Origin: Aquificaceae bacterium
GTDB lineage: Bacteria > Aquificota > Aquificia > Aquificales > Aquificaceae
Assembly (NCBI GenBank): GCA_015490215.1
Contig: WFYH01000224.1
Span: 1-5,100, forward strand
Reading direction: 5' to 3'
DNA: 5,100 bases
The notes under the pieces are model-generated. The model did not search any database. It was not told where the DNA came from and saw only the letters and a program-made list of their open reading frames with translations. Position 1 is the first letter of the stretch; every line of letters begins with the position of its first letter. The position numbers and the translations under genes are program-made. Positions 1 through 5,100 of the stretch are shown here, piece by piece.

Positions 1-959
1 AAACCCATGATGTAGAGGCTACTCTTGAGCAGATAAACAGGCTCTACAGAGCTGGTTGCGAAATTATCCGTGTCGCAGTTCCCCACAAGGAAGATGTGGA
101 GGCTCTTGAAGAGATAGTCAAGAAAAGTCCCATGCCGGTTATAGCGGATATCCACTTTGCACCCTCTTACGCCTTTCTTTCAATGGAAAGGGGTGTCCAC
201 GGGATAAGAATAAATCCGGGAAACATAGGTAAGGAGGAAATAGTAAGGGATATAGTTCAGGAGGCTAAAGCGAAGGGTGTAGCGGTTAGGATAGGTGTAA
301 ACTCCGGTTCCCTTGAGAAGGACCTTTTGGACAAATACGGATACCCCTGTGCGGAAGCTCTTGCCCACAGCGCTCTGCGTTGGTCCGAAAAATTTGAAAA
401 GTGGGGCTTTACCAACTATAAGGTTTCCATAAAGGGTTCGGATGTCCTTGAGAACGTAAAGGCGAACATGATCTTCGCCGAGAGAACAGATGTCCCCCTC
501 CACATAGGGATAACAGAGGCTGGTATGGGAACAAAGGGGATAATAAAATCCTCAGTAGGTATAGGGATACTGCTCTTTATGGGCATAGGCGACACGGTTA
601 GGGTTTCCTTGACCAATGACCCAGAAGTTGAGGTTAAAACGGCTTACGAGATACTCAGCTCCCTCGGTCTGAGGCGTAGGGGTGTTGAGATAGTAGCATG
701 CCCTACCTGCGGTAGAATAGAAGTTGATCTTCCCAAGGTGGTCAAGGAGGTGGAAGAGAGCCTCAAGGATGTGGACAAACCCCTGAAGGTAGCCATAATG
801 GGTTGCGTAGTTAACGCCATAGGAGAAGCCCGTGAGGCAGATATAGGTCTTGCCTGTGGCAGGGGTTTCGCTTGGCTGTTTAAGGAGGGAAAGCCGATAA
901 AGAAAGTATCTGAAGAGGAGATGGCTCGGGAGCTTTTAAAGGAAATTCAGAATATGTGA
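1..959 (+). CDS. ispG: 4-hydroxy-3-methylbut-2-enyl diphosphate synthase (IspG/GcpE), 5' end outside window
   Basis: IspG reductively converts methylerythritol cyclodiphosphate to HMBPP, the next-to-last step of the MEP isoprenoid pathway, in the cytoplasm. The reading frame is open from base 3 (THDVEATLEQIN...), so the gene enters from the left; 318 codons are visible and I estimate about 30-40 residues are missing. Family motifs seen are VIADIHF and IRINPGNIG in the TIM-barrel part. In the C-terminal part are ACPTCGR (Cys codons at 699 and 708) and MGCVVNAIGEA (Cys at 804, Glu at 825). Three Cys plus this Glu are the known ligands of the [4Fe-4S] cluster, and the spacing agrees with what I recall for the Aquifex enzyme (C265, C268, C300, E307). 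All ligands are intact. It ends in TGA nine bases before fliN, so the two are probably one transcript. A GTG at 96 is internal, not the start, because homologous sequence continues upstream of it. Confidence 0.96.
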   Translation, partial: THDVEATLEQINRLYRAGCEIIRVAVPHKEDVEALEEIVKKSPMPVIADIHFAPSYAFLSMERGVHGIRINPGNIGKEEIVRDIVQEAKAKGVAVRIGVNSGSLEKDLLDKYGYPCAEALAHSALRWSEKFEKWGFTNYKVSIKGSDVLENVKANMIFAERTDVPLHIGITEAGMGTKGIIKSSVGIGILLFMGIGDTVRVSLTNDPEVEVKTAYEILSSLGLRRRGVEIVACPTCGRIEVDLPKVVKEVEESLKDVDKPLKVAIMGCVVNAIGEAREADIGLACGRGFAWLFKEGKPIKKVSEEEMARELLKEIQNM

Positions 960-962
960 GGT
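958..962 (+). promoter_or_regulatory. Ribosome-binding site of fliN overlapping the ispG stop codon
   Basis: The sequence GAGGT lies six bases before the fliN ATG and shares two bases with the ispG TGA stop codon (957-959). A ribosome terminating on ispG would therefore sit on the fliN start signal. This suggests translational coupling and supports ATG 969 as the start. Confidence 0.6.
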
Positions 963-968
963 TGTGCC

Positions 969-1502
969 ATGGAAGAGGAGAAGGAGCAGGAGCAAGGGCA
1001 AGAGGAGCTCTCTCAAGAAGAGCTGGCTAAGCAGTGGGAGGAAGCCCTCCAACAGCAGCAGCAGGGGGGTGGTGAGGAAGTATCTCAAGAAGATTTAGCC
1101 AAGCAGTGGGAGGAAGCCTTAGCCCAACAACAGCAACCTACGGAGGAAGCCCAAGAGCAGCCCCGAGAAGAGGAAAAACAAACAGCTCCCACAAAGAGTC
1201 TTGCCGACAGCGATATGGCAAAGATCCTTGACCGCCTCATGGATATTCCCTTGGACGTGGAGGTGGTCGTGGGTTATACCTCCATGCAGATAAAGGACCT
1301 CATAAACCTTGGTCCCGGATCCGTCCTTGAGCTGGACAGGGAAACCACCGAGCCTGTGGACATAAAGGTAAATGGCAAACTCATAGCCAAGGGCGAGCTT
1401 GTGGTCGTGGGTGAAAAGTTCGGAGTCAGGATAACCGAGATTTACAGCGAAGAGAGAAGGAGCGTCTTTAGAGACACGCTCCAAGAGAGCCTCAAGAAGT
1501 AG
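969..1502 (+). CDS. fliN: Flagellar motor switch protein FliN with duplicated N-terminal motif
   Basis: FliN is a C-ring protein of the flagellar rotor that works with FliM and FliG in torque generation and switching, and helps dock the FliH export complex. The 177-residue product has a typical C-terminal SpoA/FliN domain at about residues 85-160, with MDIPLDVEVVVG, LGPGSVLELD, EPVDIKVNGKLIAKGE and GVRITEI. The N-terminal 80 residues are highly charged and Gln-rich, probably disordered. They hold two near-identical 21-residue units (residues 12-32 and 36-56), each with SQE(E/D)LAKQWEEAL. E. coli FliN has one comparable short helix (DDLWAEAL), so the motif appears doubled. The protein is longer than the roughly 137-residue E. 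coli FliN because of this extension. The gene follows ispG by 9 bp, and its last 11 bp overlap the convergent rfaE2-like gene. The identification rests on the SpoA domain and is firm. Confidence 0.95.
   Translation: MEEEKEQEQGQEELSQEELAKQWEEALQQQQQGGGEEVSQEDLAKQWEEALAQQQQPTEEAQEQPREEEKQTAPTKSLADSDMAKILDRLMDIPLDVEVVVGYTSMQIKDLINLGPGSVLELDRETTEPVDIKVNGKLIAKGELVVVGEKFGVRITEIYSEERRSVFRDTLQESLKK
1002..1136 (+). repeat. In-frame tandem duplication in fliN (two 63-bp units, 72-bp period)
   Basis: Unit 1 is 1002-1064 and unit 2 is 1074-1136, separated by three Gly codons. They encode 21 residues each with 18 identical; the nine-residue core LAKQWEEAL is unchanged. By my codon-by-codon comparison, 7 codons differ silently and 3 change the amino acid (L/V, E/D, Q/A). 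Each unit ends in a Gln run. This looks like an old duplication kept under protein-level selection, not a recent slippage product. Confidence 0.9.
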
Positions 1503-1968
1503 AGCAATACCTCCTCAAGACTTCCTCTATTATCTTAGTGGTGGAGATATCGTAAACGAAGGGTATGGTAACCACCTTACCGCCATAGGACTCCACAAAC
1601 TCTCTTCCCACTATCTTGTCCAGTTCCCAATCTCCGCCCTTGACCAAAACGTCGGGCTTTATTCTCTTTATCAGATTAAGGGGCGTATCCTCTTCAAAGA
1701 TAACCACATAGTCCACCGCCTTTAGGGAGGAAAGAACCTTTGCCCTCAGATCTTGGCTCATTATGGGTCTCTTGCTTCCTTTGATCCTTCTTACCGAGCT
1801 GTCGGAGTTTAACCCCACTATCAGCAGGTCCCCGAGAGATTTAGCCTTTTCCAGATAATCTACATGCCCCGCATGAAGCAGATCAAAGCACCCGTTGGTA
1901 AAGACTACCTTGTTTTTTCCTCTTATGGGTTCCAAGATTTCAAGCAACTCTTTAAGGCTGACAATCAT
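1492..1968 (-). CDS. rfaE2: D-glycero-beta-D-manno-heptose 1-phosphate adenylyltransferase (RfaE2/HldC type)
   Basis: This cytoplasmic nucleotidyltransferase activates heptose 1-phosphate with ATP to ADP-heptose for the LPS inner core. The 158-residue protein is the stand-alone adenylyltransferase domain; in E. coli HldE it is fused behind a kinase domain, which is absent here. Visible motifs are TNGCFDLLHAGH at residues 24-35, with the HxGH signature of cytidylyltransferase-like enzymes at 32-35. Also present are VGLNSDSSVRRIKG at 51-64, RP at 67-68, VKGGDW at 109-114 and ISTTKIIE near the C-terminus. The length fits the family. The ATG at 1968 starts the recognisable fold directly and has no clear Shine-Dalgarno sequence; a TATAAT box lies only 18 bases upstream. 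The 3' end runs 11 bp into fliN on the other strand. Related enzymes such as glycerol-3-phosphate cytidylyltransferase are less likely, given VKGGDW and the C-terminal STTKII. Confidence 0.93.
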   Translation of the reverse strand: MIVSLKELLEILEPIRGKNKVVFTNGCFDLLHAGHVDYLEKAKSLGDLLIVGLNSDSSVRRIKGSKRPIMSQDLRAKVLSSLKAVDYVVIFEEDTPLNLIKRIKPDVLVKGGDWELDKIVGREFVESYGGKVVTIPFVYDISTTKIIEEVLRRYCSTS

Positions 1969-1986
1969 GCGAAATCTGGAAATAAG

Positions 1987-1992
1987 ATTATA
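1987..1992 (-). promoter_or_regulatory. Candidate -10 box (TATAAT) for the rfaE2-like gene
   Basis: The minus strand reads TATAAT here, 18 bases before the ATG. Transcription would start near 1980, giving a leader of only about 10-12 nt. That fits the absence of a visible Shine-Dalgarno sequence. No good TTGACA-like box is seen 16-18 bp upstream. Confidence 0.5.
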
Positions 1993-2020
1993 GCTTATAG
2001 TTCCGATAAGCTGAGCTTAT
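1992..2020. promoter_or_regulatory. Operator-like cluster of three AGCTTAT heptamers in a divergent promoter region
   Basis: AGCTTAT occurs at 1992-1998 (+), as its complement ATAAGCT at 2006-2012, and again at 2014-2020 (+). The last two form a perfect palindrome, ATAAGCT-G-AGCTTAT (2006-2020). The two direct copies are 22 bp apart, about two helical turns. The palindrome overlaps the + strand TATAAT by three bases, and the outer copy shares a base with the - strand TATAAT. This is the arrangement expected for a regulator controlling both genes. The regulator is unknown, and the function is inferred from symmetry and position. Confidence 0.5.
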
Positions 2021-2023
2021 AAT
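2018..2023 (+). promoter_or_regulatory. Candidate -10 box (TATAAT) for the ferredoxin-like/radical SAM unit
   Basis: A perfect TATAAT faces the iron-sulfur gene. A start near 2030 would give a leader of about 65 nt before the ATG at 2095. The -35 region (1994-2000) matches TTGACA poorly, which may mean activator dependence or simply a weak promoter. Confidence 0.5.
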
Positions 2024-2080
2024 CCATTAAGGAAATTTGCTGTTTGGTTGCAGGAAGGAGGGTTATTCTTGTAATCTAAC

Positions 2081-2087
2081 AGGAGGT
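2081..2087 (+). promoter_or_regulatory. Strong Shine-Dalgarno sequence that fixes the start of the iron-sulfur gene
   Basis: AGGAGGT is followed by seven bases and then ATG at 2095. It is the best ribosome-binding site in the window. An in-frame GTG at 2086 lies inside this motif and so cannot be the start, which makes ATG 2095 the correct choice. Confidence 0.85.
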
Positions 2088-2094
2088 GAGCAAA

Positions 2095-2820
2095 ATGCCT
2101 CAATATGCCCTTGTTATAGATCTGAACACATGCGTCGGTTGCCACGCCTGTGCTACCAACTGTAAGGAGTGGAATACGCAGGCTGCCTTCGGACCGCTTT
2201 CGGATTACGATCCTTACGGTGCTCACCCCTCAGGTGTCTGGTATAATAGGATAATGACCTACGAAACGGGTGAATTTCCCGATACACAGGTGTTCCACCT
2301 TCCTAAATCCTGCCTCCACTGCCAAGATGCCCCTTGCGTTCCTGTGTGCCCAACGGGTGCCAGCTACAAAAGGGAGCAGGACGGGATAGTGCTCGTCAAC
2401 TACGATGACTGTATAGGTTGTAAACTCTGCTCTTGGAGCTGTCCGTACGGGTGCAGGGAGTTTGACGAGGCGGACAAGGTAATGAAAAAGTGCACCCTTT
2501 GCATAGACAGGATATACGATGAAACGTTGCCCCCCGAACACAGAAAACCTGCCTGCGTTCTTACGTGCCCTGCAAGGGCAAGGTTCTTCGGGGATATAGA
2601 GGATCCCAACAGCGAGGTTTACAAGATGATCAAGGAAAGAAACGGCTTCGTCCTGTTCCCAGATATGGGGACAAACCCAGCCAACCACTACCTGCCGAGG
2701 ATAGAAACCAAGATAAACTTGGAAGAGTTTGAAAAACACATCCTCAGACCCGATAATCCTCTGTTCTTAGAGGTGATGAAACGTCACCACGTTTCCAGCA
2801 AAGAGGTGCAGGAAAAGTAG
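2095..2820 (+). CDS. Four-cluster [4Fe-4S] electron-transfer subunit, DmsB/PsrB/SoeB type
   Basis: This 241-residue ferredoxin-like protein resembles the electron-transfer B subunit of complex iron-sulfur molybdoenzymes (DmsB, PsrB, SoeB). It should carry four [4Fe-4S] clusters. The motifs are C13-x2-C16-x2-C19-x3-C23, C73-x2-C76-x4-C81-x3-C85-P, C106-x2-C109-x2-C112-x3-C116-P, and C133-x2-C136-x17-C154-x3-C158-P. There is one extra Cys at 120. No signal peptide or membrane segment is visible, so it is cytoplasmic or bound to partners. The opening YALVIDLNTCVGCHACATNCKEWNT recalls sulfite dehydrogenase SoeB, but I would not fix the substrate from this alone. No molybdopterin A subunit or membrane C subunit lies beside it: upstream is a divergent LPS gene, and 61 bp downstream is a radical SAM gene on the same strand. 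It has its own candidate promoter and a very strong ribosome-binding site. Confidence 0.9.
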   Translation: MPQYALVIDLNTCVGCHACATNCKEWNTQAAFGPLSDYDPYGAHPSGVWYNRIMTYETGEFPDTQVFHLPKSCLHCQDAPCVPVCPTGASYKREQDGIVLVNYDDCIGCKLCSWSCPYGCREFDEADKVMKKCTLCIDRIYDETLPPEHRKPACVLTCPARARFFGDIEDPNSEVYKMIKERNGFVLFPDMGTNPANHYLPRIETKINLEEFEKHILRPDNPLFLEVMKRHHVSSKEVQEK

Positions 2821-2823
2821 GAA

Positions 2824-2862
2824 ACAGAGCGATCTTTCCGTAGTGTGGACTTTTCGCTCTGT
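2824..2862 (+). other. Hairpin between the iron-sulfur gene and the radical SAM gene
   Basis: ACAGAGCGA (2824-2832) pairs perfectly with TCGCTCTGT (2854-2862), a 9-bp stem with a 21-nt loop. Within the loop, TCC (2837-2839) can pair with GGA (2847-2849). It starts three bases after the iron-sulfur stop codon and ends 19 bases before the next ATG. No T-run follows, so it is not a classic intrinsic terminator. It may protect the upstream mRNA 3' end, attenuate, or mark a processing site. Confidence 0.6.
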
Positions 2863-2881
2863 GGGGAATAAATAAGAAAGT

Positions 2882-3799
2882 ATGGGGGCGGAGCCTTCCT
2901 ACCTGAAACTTTACAAAAGAGGTGAGCTGGCAGAGAGGGTAGAAAAGGCTAAGGAAATGCTCCTTTCCTGCAGGGTATGTCCCCACAGGTGTGAAGTGAA
3001 TAGACTTGAGGGAGAGACAGGGATATGTAAAACGGGCAGATATGCAGTGGTATCAAGTTATTTTCCCCACTTAGGAGAGGAGTTTCCCATAAGGGGTTAC
3101 AGGGGAAGCGGAACTATCTTCTTCTCCTACTGTAATATGAGGTGTGTTTACTGTCAAAACTACGAAATCAGCCACCTTGGAGAGGGCAGGGAGGTTACAC
3201 CGGAAGAATTGGCTACCATGATGCTAGAGCTTCAGGAGATGGGTGTTCACAACATAAACCTTGTTACTCCTTCCCACGTCGTGCCTCAGATCCTTGAAGC
3301 CTTGCTGATTGCAGTAGAGAAGGGGCTAAGAATTCCCCTCGTTTACAATACCTCCTCTTACGACTCTCTGGAGACCCTAAAGCTCCTTGACGGCATAGTG
3401 GATATATACCTTGCGGATCTCAAATATATGAAGGAGGAGTTCGGTAGGAAGTATTCAAAAGTAAAGGACTACGTCAAGCACGCTACCACTGCTCTGAAAG
3501 AGATGTATAGACAGGTGGGAAATTTAAAAGTAGACCACAGGGGTATAGCGGTAAGGGGTCTCTTGGTCAGGCATCTTATTCTGCCAAACCGTATATCCTC
3601 ACCCAAGGAGGTTGTGGATTTCCTAAAGAACCTTGATCCCCACTTAGCGGTTAATATGATGGACCAGTACTTTCCCTTTTACAAGGCGAAAAACTACCCC
3701 GAGCTTGCAAGGAGGATAACCTTAAACGAATTCAGGGAAGCTGTTGTCTACGCACGCCTTCAGGGGCTTACTCTGGTAGAGGAAGTTTTGTCCAGATAG
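2882..3799 (+). CDS. Radical SAM protein of the PflX (COG1313) type, function unknown
   Basis: This 305-residue protein belongs to the group named for its likeness to pyruvate formate-lyase activating enzymes, whose reaction is not established. The radical SAM signature is C84-x3-C88-x2-C91 within FSYCNMRCVYCQN, which binds the [4Fe-4S] cluster that cleaves S-adenosylmethionine. A second cysteine set precedes it: C30-x2-C33-P-x2-C37, VNR, then GETGIC with C49. This is typical of the family and could bind a further metal or cluster. Other conserved-looking segments are NINLVTPSHVVPQI, VYNTSSYDSLETL, DIYLADLKY, VRHLILPN and MMDQYFP. In-frame TAA at 2873 makes ATG 2882 the first possible start, although the Shine-Dalgarno sequence is weak. 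It follows the iron-sulfur gene on the same strand and is probably read with it. It ends 9 bp from the convergent gltB stop. No glycyl-radical enzyme is in view. Confidence 0.9.
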   Translation: MGAEPSYLKLYKRGELAERVEKAKEMLLSCRVCPHRCEVNRLEGETGICKTGRYAVVSSYFPHLGEEFPIRGYRGSGTIFFSYCNMRCVYCQNYEISHLGEGREVTPEELATMMLELQEMGVHNINLVTPSHVVPQILEALLIAVEKGLRIPLVYNTSSYDSLETLKLLDGIVDIYLADLKYMKEEFGRKYSKVKDYVKHATTALKEMYRQVGNLKVDHRGIAVRGLLVRHLILPNRISSPKEVVDFLKNLDPHLAVNMMDQYFPFYKAKNYPELARRITLNEFREAVVYARLQGLTLVEEVLSR

Positions 3800-3808
3800 T
3801 TGCCCTCT

Positions 3809-4246
3809 TTAAACCTTCGCCACTTCTTCGGGTTCCCTTTCTCTGTAAGGGTCTCTATCCTTTTGCTCCAAGGGGATAACCTTCCAGAACTTGGGTAGGT
3901 ATTCGTCAAAGCGTTCTAAGATTTCCCTAGCCCGTGAGCTTGAGGTGTATTTGTAGTGTTCTTCTATGAGCTGGCGCAGTTCCGAGATTTCCTCTTCACC
4001 CACAAGCCTCCTTATGTAAACGTAGGAGGGGTTTATCTTGTGGGGGAGGGTATCTTCTTCGTCAAGGATGTAAGCGTGACCTCCGGTCATTCCACCACCT
4101 ACGTTGTAGCCAACGTTTCCGAGAACCACCACTATACCGCCAGTCATGTATTCACAGCAGTGATGCCCTGTTCCCTCTACGACAGCTATAGCACCGCTGT
4201 TTCTTACCGCAAACCTCTCCCCCGCTCTTCCCGCTGCGTAGAGCTT
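3809..4246 (-). pseudogene. gltB: Glutamate synthase large subunit, C-terminal fragment after a frameshift
   Basis: This is the last 145 residues of gltB, read in a different frame from the upstream part. The sequence is conserved up to the break: KLYAAGRAGERFAVRNSG, then VVEGTGHHCCEYMTGG, then NVGYNVGGGMTGGHAYILDEE. These belong to the C-terminal beta-helix (GXGXG) domain. The tail, with FWKVIPLE and then DRDPYRE, is the usual charged end. An ATG at 4147 is internal to the beta-helix and has no reason to be a real start. The fragment shows no decay beyond the single shift, so either the lesion is very recent or a base is missing from the assembly. The stop is 9 bp from that of the radical SAM gene, with no terminator between them. 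Confidence 0.88.
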
Positions 4247-5100
4247 CCTCCGATGGCTCCGTAGAGGCAGGTGTTGCCCATTATCACATTCTCGTGGGTC
4301 TTCTCAACACCTTCGGGTATCAGGATTATCTTTCCTCCCCACATACCTTTACCTACGTAGTCGTTGGCGTCTCCTATGAGTTTGAGCGTCACTCCCCTGT
4401 GGTTGAAAGCTCCAAAGCTCTGACCCGCTGTTCCTCTAAAGGTAAGCTTTATTGTGTCCTCTGGGAGACCTTCGTCCCTGTATTTGACCGCAATGTAGTA
4501 GTTGATCTTGGTCGGGATCGTCCTGTGGATGTTTCTTATGGGATACTCCTTCTCAAAGGGCTGACCTTTTTCTATGTAGGGAAGAACGTCCTTTAGTATC
4601 TCGTCGTTGTAGTTGGGTGCGGGGTTGTCGTTGCGTTCCACAAGGCATCTTCTGGGTTTGTCTTCTGGATAGCTCTCAAGAAGGGCTTCTACCTTAATTC
4701 TCTTGGATCCGGGAAACTCGTCGTAGCGGACAACCTCTATGAGATCCGTCCTTCCTATTATTTCGTCAAGGCTCCTGAATCCCATCTCCGCGAGGATTTC
4801 CCTCACTTCCCTTGCCACCGCCCTGAAGTAAGCCATAACGTTTTCAACTTTACCTTTGAACTTTGCCCTGTATTTGGGATCTTGGGTGGCAACCCCGGTG
4901 GGACAGGTGTTAAGGTGACAGGCTCTTGCCATAACACAGCCTTCCGCTATCATCGCAGCGGTTCCAAAGCCAAACTCCTCAGCACCGAGGAGCGCACCGA
5001 TTATCACGTCTTTTCCGGTTCTGAGTCCTCCGTCAATCCTGACCCTTATCTTGTCACGCAGGTTGTTCTCCATCAAAACCCTTTGGGTTTCCATAAGTCC
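4204..5100 (-). pseudogene. gltB: Glutamate synthase large subunit (GltB), FMN/3Fe-4S part, 5' end outside window, frameshifted
   Basis: GltB makes glutamate from 2-oxoglutarate and glutamine-derived ammonia, the second step of GS-GOGAT ammonia assimilation. The frame is open to the right edge; the Met at 5094 is internal because GL precedes it and the family sequence continues. Visible are RVRIDGGLRTGKDV and ALLGAEEFGFGTA of the FMN-binding synthase barrel. GCVMARACHLNTCPTGVATQ follows, whose C-x5-C-x4-C (codons at 4938, 4920 and 4905) binds the [3Fe-4S] cluster. Next is the start of the C-terminal beta-helix: GTAGQSFGAF, DYVGKGMWGGKI, and NVIMGNTCLYGA. After the Gly-Gly at 4246-4251 the frame is lost: 13 foreign residues are added before a TAA at 4204-4206. 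About 145 conserved residues would be missing from the product. The glutaminase domain and start lie beyond the window. Confidence 0.92.
4244..4248 (-). other. Frameshift point in gltB (one base missing)
   Basis: Upstream of this point the minus strand reads GGA GGA AGC TCT; the family expects GGA GGA AAG CTC (Gly-Gly-Lys-Leu-Tyr). Restoring one A in the AA pair (TT at 4245-4246 on the + strand) joins both gltB parts into one frame of 430 visible residues. The lesion is thus a single-base deletion or a sequencing error in a short A run. Confidence 0.85.

Noticed and set aside
96..98. GTG at 96 as the ispG start
   Set aside because: The frame is open to the window edge and upstream codons give recognisable IspG sequence (THDVEATLEQIN).
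1050..1064. CAG run in fliN as a recent microsatellite expansion
   Set aside because: The Gln codons are mixed CAA/CAG and the run is short. It is better explained as part of the older 72-bp-period duplication.
2086..2094. GTG at 2086 as the start of the iron-sulfur protein
   Set aside because: It lies within the AGGAGGTGA Shine-Dalgarno sequence, which is ideally spaced for ATG 2095; homologous sequence begins at the ATG.
2230..2739. Long minus-strand open frame opposite the iron-sulfur gene
   Set aside because: The plus strand holds a clear four-cluster protein; the antisense frame has no family features and is a by-product of codon bias.
2824..2862. Intrinsic terminator after the iron-sulfur gene
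   Set aside because: A good stem is present, but it is followed by GGGGAATAA and not by a T-run, and the loop is long.
3835..3851. Small hairpin CCCTT/AAGGG near the gltB 3' end
   Set aside because: It has only a 5-bp stem, lies inside the gltB coding sequence and has no T-run, so it is probably chance.
4240..4251. Programmed -1 frameshifting in gltB
   Set aside because: The reading needs a -1 step, but there is no X-XXY-YYZ slippery heptamer at GGA-GGA-AGC and no clear downstream stimulatory stem. A lost base is simpler.
4294..4596. Plus-strand open frame antisense to gltB
   Set aside because: It mirrors strongly conserved gltB codons on the other strand, has no recognisable domain and no ribosome-binding site.

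Overview
The window looks like a chromosomal segment of a thermophilic bacterium of the Aquificaceae (Hydrogenobacter/Thermocrinis/Aquifex-like). The reasons are the protein set, the tight packing with overlapping or nearly touching genes, the heavy use of ATA for Ile and AGG/AGA for Arg, and an IspG whose Cys/Glu ligand spacing matches what I recall of the Aquifex aeolicus enzyme. The genus is inferred, not proven. I see no mobile element, CRISPR array, tRNA or rRNA.

Layout. (1) 1-959, + strand: the 3' nine-tenths of ispG (isoprenoid MEP pathway). (2) 969-1502, + strand: fliN (flagellar C-ring switch protein), probably co-transcribed with ispG because its ribosome-binding site overlaps the ispG stop codon. 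It carries an unusual N-terminal duplication. (3) 1492-1968, - strand: a stand-alone heptose-phosphate adenylyltransferase (rfaE2/hldC type) for LPS core synthesis. It converges on fliN and overlaps it by 11 bp. (4) 1969-2094: a divergent control region with two TATAAT boxes pointing outward and three copies of the heptamer AGCTTAT, two of which form a perfect 15-bp palindrome. (5) 2095-2820, + strand: a 241-residue protein with four [4Fe-4S] cluster motifs, of the DmsB/PsrB/SoeB type, with no catalytic or membrane-anchor subunit beside it. (6) 2824-2862: a 9-bp-stem hairpin in the short gap. (7) 2882-3799, + strand: a PflX/COG1313-type radical SAM protein with an extra N-terminal cysteine cluster. 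(8) 5100-3809, - strand: the C-terminal part of glutamate synthase large subunit (gltB), entering from the right edge and broken by a one-base frameshift at about 4246.

The genes serve mainly housekeeping roles: isoprenoids, flagellum, LPS and ammonia assimilation. The accessory-looking part is the two-gene + strand unit of ferredoxin-like protein plus radical SAM enzyme, behind its own palindrome-marked promoter. A dedicated electron-carrier/radical-SAM pairing is a reasonable but unproven reading. The points most worth checking are the palindromic divergent promoter, the orphan iron-sulfur subunit with its radical SAM partner, the FliN N-terminal duplication and the gltB frameshift.
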